Source of the DNA: Pseudoalteromonas sp. 3D05
Lineage (GTDB): Bacteria; Pseudomonadota; Gammaproteobacteria; Enterobacterales; Alteromonadaceae
DNA: 52,776 nt
NCBI RefSeq assembly: GCF_002723455.1
Contig: NZ_PDUS01000011.1
Span: forward strand, 1-52,776
Reading direction: 5' to 3'
Below, in pieces: positions 1 through 8,621 of this stretch (within the stretch, counting starts at the first letter, position 1; the number at the start of each line of letters is the position of its first letter). The position numbers and the translations under genes were made by a program. Under the pieces are notes generated by a model. That model ran no database searches, was not told the DNA's origin, and was given only the letters and a program-made list of their open reading frames with translations.

Positions 1-74
1 GTGGGTGATACTGGACTTGAACCAGTGACCCTCGCCTTGTAAGGGCGATGCTCTCCCAACTGAGCTAATCACCC
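1..74 (-). tRNA. tRNA-Val(UAC), copy 1, cut by window edge
   Basis: The reverse complement folds as a tRNA with D arm TTAGCTCAGTTGG, anticodon loop CTTACAA (anticodon TAC) and T arm GGTTCAAGTCC. The acceptor is GGGTGAT/ATCACCC. The last two bases of the encoded CCA lie outside the window. It is the last visible member of a minus-strand array of near-identical genes. Confidence 0.93.
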
Positions 75-130
75 ACATATAATAGATGTGACTTTTATTA
101 AAACTTATTAACTCGAATATTAATATAATT

Positions 131-206
131 TGGTGGGTGATACTGGACTTGAACCAGTGACCCTCGCCTTGTAAGGGCGATGCTCTCCCAACTGAGCTAA
201 TCACCC
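131..206 (-). tRNA. tRNA-Val(UAC), copy 2
   Basis: A 76-nt gene with encoded CCA, acceptor GGGTGAT/ATCACCC and anticodon TAC. The body is identical to the other array members. Confidence 0.95.
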
Positions 207-239
207 AAATTATATATTTAATACTCACCATTCTAAGAA

Positions 240-315
240 TGGTGGGTCGTACTGGACTTGAACCAGTGACCCTCGCCTTGTAAGGGCGATGCTCTCCCAA
301 CTGAGCTAACGACCC
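240..315 (-). tRNA. tRNA-Val(UAC), copy 3 (variant acceptor)
   Basis: A 76-nt gene with encoded CCA and anticodon TAC. The acceptor is GGGTCGT/ACGACCC. It differs from the GGGTGAT form by paired, compensatory changes at two acceptor base pairs, so folding is kept. Confidence 0.95.
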
Positions 316-363
316 ATATTACAATTTTAAAACGCAACTATTGATAAAATAATAGGTTATATG

Positions 364-439
364 TGGTGGGTGATACTGGACTTGAACCAGTGACCCTCGC
401 CTTGTAAGGGCGATGCTCTCCCAACTGAGCTAATCACCC
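364..439 (-). tRNA. tRNA-Val(UAC), copy 4
   Basis: A 76-nt gene with encoded CCA, GGGTGAT acceptor and anticodon TAC. It lies just downstream, in the transcribed direction, of decayed copy 473-555. Confidence 0.95.
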
Positions 440-472
440 ACATATAAATTAATCGCTACTATTAAAATAAAT

Positions 473-555
473 AGTACTGGACTTTAACCAGTGAACCTAG
501 CCGGACTTGTAAATAACGGTGGTTCTCTCTTTTTCTAACTGAGTTTATGACTCAT
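473..555 (-). pseudogene. Decayed tRNA-Val
   Basis: The T arm (tactggactttaaccagtg on the plus strand) and part of the D arm (ctaactgag) still match the neighbouring tRNA-Val genes. The anticodon arm is scrambled, the D loop carries an A-rich run on the transcribed strand, and the acceptor stem no longer matches the intact copies. A second decayed copy sits at the same place in the next repeat (819-901), so the decay probably began before the tandem duplication. Confidence 0.8.
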
Positions 556-587
556 TTAGATTTTGTAACATGAAACACCATTTAAAA

Positions 588-663
588 TGGTGGGTCGTAC
601 TGGACTTGAACCAGTGACCCTCGCCTTGTAAGGGCGATGCTCTCCCAACTGAGCTAACGACCC
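588..663 (-). tRNA. tRNA-Val(UAC), copy 5 (variant acceptor)
   Basis: A 76-nt gene with encoded CCA, GGGTCGT/ACGACCC acceptor and anticodon TAC. Confidence 0.95.
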
Positions 664-710
664 ATATTACAATTTTAAAACAACTATTAAGAAATAACAG
701 ATTTTATATG

Positions 711-786
711 TGGTGGGTGATACTGGACTTGAACCAGTGACCCTCGCCTTGTAAGGGCGATGCTCTCCCAACTGAGCTAATCACCC
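711..786 (-). tRNA. tRNA-Val(UAC), copy 6
   Basis: A 76-nt gene with encoded CCA, GGGTGAT acceptor and anticodon TAC. It lies 347 bp from copy 4, in line with a tandem repeat of about 350 bp. Confidence 0.95.
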
Positions 787-818
787 ACATATAAATAAAA
801 CGCTACTATTAAAATAAT

Positions 819-901
819 AGTACTGGACTTTAACCAGTGGACTTTGTCGATATATTTAAATATCAGTCAGGCCCTCTTTTTCTAACTGAGCAAACAACTC
901 A
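819..901 (-). pseudogene. Decayed tRNA-Val
   Basis: Second decayed copy. It shares the T-arm and D-arm remnants and the flanking sequence (cgctactattaaaata) with 473-555. Its anticodon region has diverged separately. Confidence 0.8.
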
Positions 902-944
902 AATAGAATTTAGATACGATAATTAATTACACCATTATAAATAA

Positions 945-1020
945 TGGTGGGTCGTACTGGACTTGAACCAGTGACCCTCGCCTTGTAAGGGCGATGCTCT
1001 CCCAACTGAGCTAACGACCC
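945..1020 (-). tRNA. tRNA-Val(UAC), copy 7, promoter-proximal (variant acceptor)
   Basis: A 76-nt gene with encoded CCA, GGGTCGT/ACGACCC acceptor and anticodon TAC. It is the first gene of the array in the direction of transcription. Confidence 0.95.
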
Positions 1021-1061
1021 ATATCTAAAAACAACACATTGCTGCGTTGTTGTGGGGCGCT

Positions 1062-1089
1062 ATTATAGATAGAGTTGTAAATGTGTCAA
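1062..1089 (-). promoter_or_regulatory. Promoter of the tRNA-Val array
   Basis: On the minus strand there is a perfect -35 TTGACA (1084-1089), a 16-bp spacer and a perfect -10 TATAAT (1062-1067). A GC-rich discriminator, AGCGCCCC, follows the -10. GC-rich discriminators are known for stringently controlled stable-RNA promoters; that control is inferred here. Confidence 0.85.
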
Positions 1090-1605
1090 CACTTGAATGT
1101 GTAAAAATAGTTTAGATGTGGTTTTTATAATCAAAGAAGTGCTTTCCTGCTCATTTAACAGCCATTATGACTATTTTTTAATATTCGCTATTTAAATATT
1201 CTCTGGCATTGGGGTGCTAATAGCGACTAAGTAGTGACACACGCTATATAAAACGATAAAAGCAACTTACATATATTACTACCCCAAACAATCCACTCTA
1301 TCACCATTATTGAATAGAGCAGCTAAGCTACCTTATAAAAACGGCACGTTGCTTTGTAATATTACTCTTAAAACACTTTAATGAATTTAACGTATTATGA
1401 AGCGTAAATTTACCCCAGGCTATTTTGCATATAAATGTATACCTTTTAAAAAGACTGAAAAAGCGCTAGAGAATCAAAACTAAGTCAAAACATCAATTTC
1501 ATAAACGGTGTAATAGTAAAAAGCTCAAAAAACACCCCGCCCAGTTTATAGATTATCCAGTTTGTTGAAAAATAGGGCATTTGAATAAAGTTACTTAAAA
1601 AATTG
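1090..1605. other. Gene-free AT-rich region between two tRNA operons
   Basis: About 515 bp lies between the tRNA-Val promoter and the tRNA-Ala promoter. I see no convincing ORF, ribosome binding site, terminator hairpin or repeat in it. Confidence 0.6.
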
Positions 1606-1634
1606 TTGACATTATTTGGGTGGCTGCATAGAAT
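1606..1634 (+). promoter_or_regulatory. Promoter of the tRNA-Ala/Glu operon
   Basis: A perfect -35 TTGACA (1606-1611), a 17-bp spacer and -10 TAGAAT (1629-1634) are followed by GCGCCCCGCACTCAGC. The discriminator nearly matches that of the tRNA-Met/Leu/Gln promoter at 43563-43591. Confidence 0.85.
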
Positions 1635-1695
1635 GCGCCCCGCACTCAGCAATACACAGCACGGTTTACCAAGCAGTGTATAGCAATATTGAGTT

Positions 1696-1771
1696 GGGGC
1701 TATAGCTCAGCTGGGAGAGCGCTTCGCTGGCAGCGAAGAGGTCTGCGGTTCGATCCCGCATAGCTCCACCA
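1696..1771 (+). tRNA. tRNA-Ala(GGC)
   Basis: A 76-nt gene with encoded CCA and acceptor GGGGCTA/TAGCTCC. The anticodon stem CTTCG/CGAAG closes loop CTGGCAG, giving anticodon GGC. Confidence 0.95.
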
Positions 1772-1811
1772 AACTTAATAGTGCAATTGTCCTAGGGTAG
1801 CAGTTTTCTGT

Positions 1812-1887
1812 GTCCCCATCGTCTAGAGGCCTAGGACACCGCCCTTTCACGGCGGTAACAGGGGTTCGAATCCCCTTGGGGACGCCA
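1812..1887 (+). tRNA. tRNA-Glu(UUC), copy 1
   Basis: A 76-nt gene starting GTCCCCATCGTCTAGAGGCC and ending in encoded GCCA. The anticodon loop CTTTCAC gives anticodon TTC. Confidence 0.95.
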
Positions 1888-1985
1888 ATCTGATTTTCAG
1901 AGGCGGTTTTACCGAGAAAATAGCGAAGCAAATACAGCTCGAGTCTATATTTGCATTCATTCGCATTACCTTAAGCTCAGGATTT

Positions 1986-2017
1986 GAGTCTAACTATTCA
2001 GTTGTCCTAGTGACACA
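1986..2017 (+). repeat. 32-bp direct repeat, copy A
   Basis: The stretch from gagtctaactattcag to tagtgacaca occurs again unchanged at 2143-2174, each time upstream of a tRNA-Glu gene. A shorter relative (ttgtcctag) precedes the first tRNA-Glu. It is most simply a spacer carried along by duplication of a spacer/tRNA-Glu unit. Confidence 0.75.
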
Positions 2018-2024
2018 TTTATGT

Positions 2025-2100
2025 GTCCCCATCGTCTAGAGGCCTAGGACACCGCCCTTTCACGGCGGTAACAGGGGTTCGAATCCCCTTGGGGACGCCA
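2025..2100 (+). tRNA. tRNA-Glu(UUC), copy 2
   Basis: A 76-nt gene with the same sequence as the copy at 1812-1887, anticodon TTC and encoded CCA. Confidence 0.95.
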
Positions 2101-2142
2101 CTTACTATAAGTGCTGTGTTATGAAAACTACTCGCCTGAAAC

Positions 2143-2174
2143 GAGTCTAACTATTCAGTTGTCCTAGTGACACA
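2143..2174 (+). repeat. 32-bp direct repeat, copy B
   Basis: Identical to 1986-2017. The spacers after the two copies differ, so here the repeat is about 97 bp from the next tRNA-Glu rather than about 8 bp. Confidence 0.75.
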
Positions 2175-2270
2175 GAAAATATTTCTGAAAAGATAATGCC
2201 ATTTGCCTTACAGGCTCGGTCTCATCTTACGAAGAAATAGCAAATCAGTGATTTGCAAACCAATTTCTGC

Positions 2271-2346
2271 GTCCCCATCGTCTAGAGGCCTAGGACACCG
2301 CCCTTTCACGGCGGTAACAGGGGTTCGAATCCCCTTGGGGACGCCA
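2271..2346 (+). tRNA. tRNA-Glu(UUC), copy 3
   Basis: A 76-nt gene with the same sequence as the other two tRNA-Glu genes. It is the last gene of the operon, and I see no clear intrinsic terminator after it. Confidence 0.95.
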
Positions 2347-2527
2347 CTTAACTTAAGTGTTATGTCATTGGATATACTTCTCTATAACCTCCTATGCACT
2401 ATCTTTTTTCTTTTTCCAATCAAGTTATTTTTAATTATCAATTAAATAAAGATCTATTTACTGTGATTAAATATTAAATTGCCTTGTAAGCGGCTAGACT
2501 GTTTATTATAGTCAAAGGTACATTCAT

Positions 2528-4189
2528 ATGGTCCGAAGCTTAATGTCGAAAAAGACTTTTCCTAATGCAAAAATACTAATAGTTGAAGAGCAACCGCTTG
2601 CTCAAAGCTACATGAAACAATCGCTTGAAAAGTTAGGCTTTCGGCAATTGCACTTTGCTGAGCATGCAAATGCAGCAAAAGAGCTTTGTCTTACTGAACA
2701 GTTTGAACTTATTGTATGCTCTTTTAATTTAAGCAAACATCAAGATGGCTACCAATTGTATGAAGAGCTCAGAGTTAAGCAGTTAATCAAAAACTCCACT
2801 GGATTCATTTTCATTTCAGCTGAAACAACCGGCTCATTAGTTCACAGCGTGCTTGAACTCCAACCTGATGATTTTTTGGTTAAACCATTTTCCATTAGTG
2901 ATTTAAAAACACGTATCGAAAAAATATTGCTACGTAAAAGTAACTTACAGAAAATATATAATTTGATTGATGATGGTAATGATTCAAAAGCATTAAAAAA
3001 CATCAATGCATCATTAATGAGTAAACAAAACACGTACAGCGCAATCTTATTACGCCTTAAAGGTGATGTACTACTTAGGCTAAAACGCCATGAAGAAGCC
3101 AAAACATTTTTTAAATCAGCACTAAATATACAAAAGTTCACATGGGCTAAAGTTGGTTTAGTTGAAGCCTTAATTGCAAATAATGAGCATATCCTTGCCC
3201 AGCGTATGCTTAAGACAATGCTAACTCAGAACGAAACACGTTTAGTGGCATTAAACTTACTTGGCTCTTTAGAAGTTAAGCTAAATCAATTTGAGTCTGC
3301 ACAAGAGTTTTTAAGTGAAGCAGCAGATATTGCCCCACTTAATTTAAAACGCCAAAAATCTTTAAGTAACGTTGCAATGCTGAACCATGACTACGAAAAA
3401 AGCTACACAACACATAAAGACATCGCTCAATACGCTAAGTATTCGATTCATGACCATCCTGATATCTATTTAAATGCAGCGCGTGCTGGAATTGATTTTG
3501 CGCTTACAACAGATCAAAGCGATCAAATACAACGCATTTCACGCCAAACAAATAAATATTTGAGCGACTTAAAAAATCAATTTCCAAATAGTCATAATCA
3601 AACTCAGATTGATGTTTTAAACGCTCGCTTACACTACCTTAAAGATGAGCACCAAAAAGCTAAAAAGCTAATTGAACAACTTGATGATGATGAAAATCAA
3701 ATTCGCTCAATCGATGGTGCGCTTGATAAAGCAAAAGCGTTCCACGAATTAGGCTTTCATGTCAAAGCACAGAACTTATTTAACCAAATCATTAATCATT
3801 GCGAACGTCACCCAAATATAAGTGACCCCGTTTACTTGCGTTATATTCAACAGCAACAAGTTGAACGCAGAGACATAAAAATGGGACCAAAAGAACTTAA
3901 TAATCATGCCGTCACTCAATTTAATAAAGGCCAATTAAATGCGGCGCTTGAGGCATTTAGTCAAGCGTTTAGAATCATGCCTCGCAATGCGAGTATTGCA
4001 CTAAACTTGCTGCAGTGCCTATTTGACGATAATAAAAAAAATGGGCAATCATTTAATTTAATTACTGCAAAAAAGTGCTATACACTATTATCAACTGCAT
4101 CTTTGGATGCTGAGCAACAACAACGCTTTAATAAGATTGTTAATAATGCACAAGAGATGGGATTAAAATTAACTGATAAAGATAGTTAA
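2528..4189 (+). CDS. Receiver-like protein with TPR repeats (pseudo-receiver)
   Basis: This 553-residue cytoplasmic protein has an N-terminal CheY-like receiver fold (about residues 14-135) followed by a long helical region with tetratricopeptide-type repeats (clearest near 170-310 and 450-500). In the receiver the acidic pocket reads EE (20-21) and the conserved Lys is kept in FLVKPF. The phospho-acceptor position in FELIVCSFNL is Ser65 instead of Asp, so ordinary phosphorylation is unlikely. There is no DNA-binding or enzymatic output domain; the TPRs suggest protein-protein contacts. The ATG at 2528 has AAAGG about 9 bases upstream; a second ATG in frame is at 2543. It lies 53 bp before the binding-protein gene on the same strand, with no terminator between. 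Its link to the downstream kinase is inferred from position only. Confidence 0.75.
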   Translation: MVRSLMSKKTFPNAKILIVEEQPLAQSYMKQSLEKLGFRQLHFAEHANAAKELCLTEQFELIVCSFNLSKHQDGYQLYEELRVKQLIKNSTGFIFISAETTGSLVHSVLELQPDDFLVKPFSISDLKTRIEKILLRKSNLQKIYNLIDDGNDSKALKNINASLMSKQNTYSAILLRLKGDVLLRLKRHEEAKTFFKSALNIQKFTWAKVGLVEALIANNEHILAQRMLKTMLTQNETRLVALNLLGSLEVKLNQFESAQEFLSEAADIAPLNLKRQKSLSNVAMLNHDYEKSYTTHKDIAQYAKYSIHDHPDIYLNAARAGIDFALTTDQSDQIQRISRQTNKYLSDLKNQFPNSHNQTQIDVLNARLHYLKDEHQKAKKLIEQLDDDENQIRSIDGALDKAKAFHELGFHVKAQNLFNQIINHCERHPNISDPVYLRYIQQQQVERRDIKMGPKELNNHAVTQFNKGQLNAALEAFSQAFRIMPRNASIALNLLQCLFDDNKKNGQSFNLITAKKCYTLLSTASLDAEQQQRFNKIVNNAQEMGLKLTDKDS

Positions 4190-4242
4190 TTAATAACAAT
4201 ATAAACATTCCATAATTTAAACAACATAGTAGGGGAAATACA

Positions 4243-5598
4243 TTGAAACGCCGTTTTAATATACTCTATCTATTGCTTGCATGTTGTACTTTGACCAACC
4301 CCTTTCAACTCGTACAAAGTAAAACGTCGTTAGCCAACTGGCAAAAAGCAAATATTGACTGGCGCCGATATGAAGGCACTCATATTAATGTTCTTGCAGA
4401 TGAGCAACCTGCATTTATGGCGTTAAAGCCATACTTACCTATATTTGAAAAGCTAACAGGGATTTCTGTTGGATTCCATGCATTAGAGCAGTCCAAAATG
4501 CGCCATCGCAGAGCGATTGACCTTAGTAAAGGGCTGGGGTTATATGATGTGATACCAATGGGCGTTACCTTTTTGGGGCAAGCCCATGCAAATAATTATT
4601 TAGAACCCCTTGCTCGTTTTTTAAACAACCCACTATTGACCGATCAAAGCTGGTATAAAATGACAGATATAAGCCCGAATAGCCTGTCTCTATGCCAAAT
4701 AGACGGTACACTTCTATCTCTGCCCTTTGATTTCTCTGCGCCAATATATTTTTACCGAAAAGACTTATTTAACAAATTCAATCTTGATGTTCCAGATACC
4801 TATGAAGCATTATTAACAACCAAGGTTGCTCTTCAGCAGGCGCTCGATAAACACCCTGAGTATAGCGATGTACATGCATTTGCATCAAGAACGATGCCTG
4901 GGGCTGGTTTAAATACATGGACTGTTTTACCGATTATGCGCTCTTATGGTGCACAGATAGTTACTGACGAAGTTAGAGCAACCAGTAACTCACAAAGCGC
5001 TTATAACGCCATTGAAGTTTATCGTGATTTAGTTACAGGCTACGGCAACCCTGCGAATAGTCGCACATTGCACTTTTATCAAATACGTAAGCTGTTTAAA
5101 GAAGGCAAACTGGCGTCGGCTTTTATTGCTTCACATTTTTATAATGAAATAGACACCAAAAATGAATCTATTGTTTGGGACAAATGGGAGGCAGCCCCAC
5201 TGCCTAAAGGGCCTTTTTCAAGAGAAACCTCTCCATGGGCTTGGGCCCTGGCAATAAACGCACACTCGCAAAAAAAATCAGCTGCTTGGTTGTTTATACA
5301 GTGGGCTACAAGTGCTCAAACTGCCATGTTGTTGAGTACTGGTGGGTCACCTCCACGTATGCAAATTTGGCAGGAGCAGTTATTTAACTTAGTAAATAAA
5401 CCGGGGTTCAATAATACAATGTTGTGGGTTTTTGAAAATGCCACCCCCAGCTATATCCAATCGGGAATTACGTTATTCCCTGAAATTGGTGAAATAATTT
5501 CTCATGCATACAGTCAAATTTTTTATGGTGCGGATATTCAAAACACTTTAGATAGCAGTAATGAAAAAATTGATTCCCTACTAAACAAAAAAGAATAA
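4243..5598 (+). CDS. Extracellular solute-binding protein (family 1), no transporter nearby
   Basis: A 451-residue periplasmic protein of the type that binds sugars for ABC importers. It has a basic N-terminus and a hydrophobic segment (residues 5-25). Signal peptidase I cleavage after VQS is plausible; LLAC could be a weak lipobox. The mature part has the family-1 fold hallmarks, such as [16 protein letters not shown] near residue 165 and a late [13 protein letters not shown] block. The start is TTG, supported by AGGGGA 6 bases upstream; I see no better in-frame ATG. No permease or ATPase gene is near. Instead a hybrid histidine kinase begins 11 bp after the stop. That arrangement suggests a sensory partner, as in LuxP/LuxQ-type systems, but the ligand cannot be read from sequence. 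Confidence 0.8.
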   Translation: MKRRFNILYLLLACCTLTNPFQLVQSKTSLANWQKANIDWRRYEGTHINVLADEQPAFMALKPYLPIFEKLTGISVGFHALEQSKMRHRRAIDLSKGLGLYDVIPMGVTFLGQAHANNYLEPLARFLNNPLLTDQSWYKMTDISPNSLSLCQIDGTLLSLPFDFSAPIYFYRKDLFNKFNLDVPDTYEALLTTKVALQQALDKHPEYSDVHAFASRTMPGAGLNTWTVLPIMRSYGAQIVTDEVRATSNSQSAYNAIEVYRDLVTGYGNPANSRTLHFYQIRKLFKEGKLASAFIASHFYNEIDTKNESIVWDKWEAAPLPKGPFSRETSPWAWALAINAHSQKKSAAWLFIQWATSAQTAMLLSTGGSPPRMQIWQEQLFNLVNKPGFNNTMLWVFENATPSYIQSGITLFPEIGEIISHAYSQIFYGADIQNTLDSSNEKIDSLLNKKE

Positions 5599-5609
5599 AT
5601 TTTACGCCT

Positions 5610-7568
5610 ATGTACTTAACTATTGCTCATAAAATCTTATTGATAATTGGCTTTACCATCACGCTCGTTTTAGGTGTTAGTACGGGTTTGCATGTCATTG
5701 AGTTAAAAAATCAAACATTATTAAATATGAGCGAAAAAGCCTCAGCTATCGTAACACCCATGCTTGTTGAAATAGATCAGCTTACGACCGATAGCAACAA
5801 GGACAGTTGGGTACTTAAGATTCAAGCTATCGCATTAACTGATTTAATCACACAAAATAACTTTAACAATTTAACAAATATATATTTTGTTGATAACAAA
5901 GCGCACATTGTCGCGCATATAGATAGAGAACAACTGTCTAAAGTCATCACTGATAATGCCCTCTTACAAGCCATTGAGAAAAACCAACAAAATATACTAA
6001 GTAAAGACGGTCATTATGATGTTGTGATCCCTGTTAACAACCATAACAAAAATAAAATTGGCTCTGTAATTGTCAGCTTTGCGGGTGATGATTTAGCAGA
6101 GAAAATAAAGCTCATCATAACCAATGCAATCTCATTATTTGCCATTTACTTATCCACCGCACTAATAATAGCTTATATAATAATTCGCAAAATTATCTTG
6201 CAACCTATCGATAAACTCGTTGAGTTTTCGCACGCTATTACAACAGGTGAGTTAGATCACCCTATCCACATTAACAGCCAAGATGAAATTGGTACTTTGG
6301 CAAGTGGGTTTAAAATGATGCGAGCCGCCGTAAGAGAGCAAATCAATAACATGCATGAGCAACAATCGGTGCTTGAAGAAATAGTAACAACACGTACCCA
6401 AGAGTACTTAGCTGCAAAAGTACAGGCGGAGTACTCTAATCAGGCTAAAAGTGTATTCTTGGCCAATATGTCGCATGAACTTCGTACCCCTTTAAATGCG
6501 GTGCTTGGATTTAGTCAGCTTTTACAAGATAGAGAAATTGACGTAACCAAATTACGTTATTTAGAGGCCATTACTGTTTCAGGCAATTCGCTTTTAAATA
6601 TCCTCAACGATATTTTGGATATCTCTAAAATTGATGCGGGTAAAATGCACCTAGAACTTGATCATGTAGAACTAAGTTCAATGTGTAATGAGCTGTCTAT
6701 GATGTTTATGCAACAATGCGCACAAAAAGACTTAGGGCTAACTATTAAATGTACGGCTAATGCCAAAAAAGCCCTTCTACTTGACGGCAACAAACTTCGC
6801 CAAGTTATGATTAACTTACTAAGTAATGCTATAAAATTTACCCAACAAGGTTATGTGCGAGCCATTTTTGATGCTAACGTAAATAATACCGGCGATCATG
6901 TTAGTTTAATTATAAAAGTGATTGATTCAGGAAAAGGCATTGCCAAAGATCAACAACAAAATATCTTTAATGCATTTGAGCAAGCGCAAGGTCAAAAAAG
7001 TGATGAATACGGTGGCACCGGTTTAGGGCTTACTATATCACTTAAGTTTATTAAGCTTATGGGCGGCACCCTCAATGTGACCAGTGAACCCAATAAAGGC
7101 AGCGAGTTTACGATTGAAATTCCTGATATTGCTTACGCGCAACATGAGGCAATCGCAACCCAAAATAACTTTCCAGCAATTGCGAGCTATAGGTTTGGCC
7201 CAAATAAAATATTAATTGTGGATGATATTGCTTACAACCGTGATTTTTTAGTGTCGTTTTTATCTCGTTGGCCATTTCAAATTGAAGAAGCTGAAAATGG
7301 CAAAGTTGCTTTAGAAAAAATAGCTCAATGTCCGCCTGATCTCATCATCATGGATATGAAAATGCCAGTTATCGGGGGGCTTGAGGCCACTAGAGCCTTA
7401 CGTGAAAATGAACAATATAAACATATTCCTATCATTGCAGTAACCGCTTCTGCACTGAAAAATGAACAACTTGAATTTACTCAATTAACCGATTACTGCA
7501 TTACAAAACCTATTTGTCGGGAGCATTTAATTTTTACTATTGCTCAACTAATAACGCCTCCCGACTAA
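5610..7568 (+). CDS. Hybrid sensor histidine kinase
   Basis: A 652-residue inner-membrane kinase. Transmembrane segment 1 is at about 9-29, a periplasmic sensor domain at about 30-168 and transmembrane segment 2 at about 170-192. It is followed by a HAMP linker (193-247) and a short coiled coil. The HisKA domain has phospho-acceptor His289 in [11 protein letters not shown]. The ATPase domain shows the N box ([16 protein letters not shown]), DSGKGIA and GGTGLGL. The C-terminal receiver (533-645) is intact, with DD, Asp582 in IIMDMKMP and the Lys of TKP. No HPt domain is present, so a separate phosphotransfer protein would be needed for onward relay. It follows the binding-protein gene by 11 bp, so both are probably co-transcribed. 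The likely role is sensing the ligand-loaded binding protein (inference). Confidence 0.92.
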   Translation: MYLTIAHKILLIIGFTITLVLGVSTGLHVIELKNQTLLNMSEKASAIVTPMLVEIDQLTTDSNKDSWVLKIQAIALTDLITQNNFNNLTNIYFVDNKAHIVAHIDREQLSKVITDNALLQAIEKNQQNILSKDGHYDVVIPVNNHNKNKIGSVIVSFAGDDLAEKIKLIITNAISLFAIYLSTALIIAYIIIRKIILQPIDKLVEFSHAITTGELDHPIHINSQDEIGTLASGFKMMRAAVREQINNMHEQQSVLEEIVTTRTQEYLAAKVQAEYSNQAKSVFLANMSHELRTPLNAVLGFSQLLQDREIDVTKLRYLEAITVSGNSLLNILNDILDISKIDAGKMHLELDHVELSSMCNELSMMFMQQCAQKDLGLTIKCTANAKKALLLDGNKLRQVMINLLSNAIKFTQQGYVRAIFDANVNNTGDHVSLIIKVIDSGKGIAKDQQQNIFNAFEQAQGQKSDEYGGTGLGLTISLKFIKLMGGTLNVTSEPNKGSEFTIEIPDIAYAQHEAIATQNNFPAIASYRFGPNKILIVDDIAYNRDFLVSFLSRWPFQIEEAENGKVALEKIAQCPPDLIIMDMKMPVIGGLEATRALRENEQYKHIPIIAVTASALKNEQLEFTQLTDYCITKPICREHLIFTIAQLITPPD

Positions 7569-7575
7569 ACACTAT

Positions 7576-8016
7576 TTAAAGTTTTTTAAGTGATAAAGCA
7601 TTAACACAATAGCGTAAACCACCAGGCATTGGGCCATCTGGAAATACATGCCCTAAATGCGCATCACAAACATTGCAAACAGCTTCAATCCGCTGCATAC
7701 CATGACTATTATCACTAATGTAAGCAATTGAGTTTGTTTTTGCAGGTTGTGTAAATGATGGCCAGCCAGTGCCACTATCAAATTTTTCATCCCCTTCAAA
7801 TAGCACATTTTCGCAGCATACACAGGCATACTCACCAGGCTCAAATAAAGTACAGCTGTCTGAGCTATGTGGCCGCTCAGTTCCTTTGTTACGTGTAACA
7901 TAAAAGGCTTCATCGCTTAGTTGAGCACGCCACTGAGCATCAGTCTTCTCAACTTTTCTACTTGGCTCGGGGTTACCTTTACTAGCAAAATTTAAAATAT
8001 CATTCCAATTTAACAT
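7576..8016 (-). CDS. msrB: Peptide-methionine (R)-S-oxide reductase MsrB
   Basis: Repairs the R epimer of methionine sulfoxide in oxidised proteins. The 146-residue product has the family signatures: zinc-binding Cys pairs (CVCC and CNVC), the SGTGWPSF block, HLGHVFPDGP and the catalytic Cys in RYCVNALSL. I start at the ATG at 8016, which has TGAGGT about 6 bases upstream. A GTG at 8028 overlapping the msrA stop would add MRLT. It is downstream of the msrA-like gene with an 8-bp gap, and converges on the kinase gene 7 bp away. Confidence 0.92.
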   Translation of the reverse strand: MLNWNDILNFASKGNPEPSRKVEKTDAQWRAQLSDEAFYVTRNKGTERPHSSDSCTLFEPGEYACVCCENVLFEGDEKFDSGTGWPSFTQPAKTNSIAYISDNSHGMQRIEAVCNVCDAHLGHVFPDGPMPGGLRYCVNALSLKKL

Positions 8017-8024
8017 CGTTAACC

Positions 8025-8534
8025 TCACAAAATTAGATGAGAAAGTTTATTACGGTCTACATTATCACGATAATGCGCTAATAATTTTGATAATTTAGGG
8101 TTTATCCGCATTTCACAAAAAGGCCTATGCGGATTACTATAATAATAGTCTTGGTACTTTGCAGGGGAATGTTTAAACTCACCTGCCGCAAGCACTTGAA
8201 CAATTAAGGGTTTGCTGTAGTCATTCTGTTTTTCATGAATGGCAATATGTGCCTGTAGAGCTTGCTGCTCACTGTATGTGTAAACTGCCGAACGGTACTT
8301 ATGACGCATACTATGCACCTCAGTAGCACTGTGGGTATCAATATGGATAGCAATTAAGTCTGTTAAACTTAAAATATCAGAATCAAATGTGACCCTTACC
8401 GCTTCGCTAAAATCGCTAGTGGTATCAGCTATTTTAAACCAGCCTTGTTCAACACGCACAACGCCTATCAAGGAAGCAAAAATAGCTTCGGTGCACCAAT
8501 GGCAACTTCCGCCTAACCCCACTGTTTGCCGCAT
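8025..8534 (-). CDS. Divergent MsrA-like peptide-methionine sulfoxide reductase
   Basis: A 169-residue protein of the MsrA family, which reduces the S epimer of methionine sulfoxide. It keeps the active-site block in altered form: GGSCHWCTE instead of the usual GGCFWC-type sequence, with Cys11, Cys14 and Glu16. It also has KYRSAVY in place of QYRSAIY and a FKHSPAKYQDYY block near the C-terminus (family norm AEDYHQ-type, here YQDYY). The usual GYAGG region after the active site reads GWFKI. It is therefore divergent, and activity should not be assumed. It is co-oriented with msrB, which supports the assignment. Confidence 0.78.
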   Translation of the reverse strand: MRQTVGLGGSCHWCTEAIFASLIGVVRVEQGWFKIADTTSDFSEAVRVTFDSDILSLTDLIAIHIDTHSATEVHSMRHKYRSAVYTYSEQQALQAHIAIHEKQNDYSKPLIVQVLAAGEFKHSPAKYQDYYYSNPHRPFCEMRINPKLSKLLAHYRDNVDRNKLSHLIL

Positions 8535-8621
8535 GGCAATGCTCCTAAAAAGTCGATTTATTGTTTAATAGAAAATAAATAAAGTAACTCTTTACTATAC
8601 CGGCCATACTTGCTGTTCATT

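Noticed and set aside
1..1020. Regularly spaced repeats that could look like a CRISPR array
   Set aside because: The repeats are 76-nt tRNA genes with cloverleaf features and unequal spacers, and no cas genes are near.
1707..1931. A 74-residue minus-strand frame with a match-like string
   Set aside because: It is antisense to tRNA-Ala and tRNA-Glu.
2203..2445. An 80-residue open frame across the third tRNA-Glu
   Set aside because: It runs through a tRNA gene and its spacers, has no ribosome binding site and no protein-like composition.
4243..5598. The binding protein as part of an ABC importer
   Set aside because: No permease or ATP-binding gene lies within several kilobases; the partner gene is a histidine kinase.
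7653..7913. An 86-residue minus-strand frame within msrB
   Set aside because: It is an out-of-frame shadow of msrB, which has complete active-site motifs.
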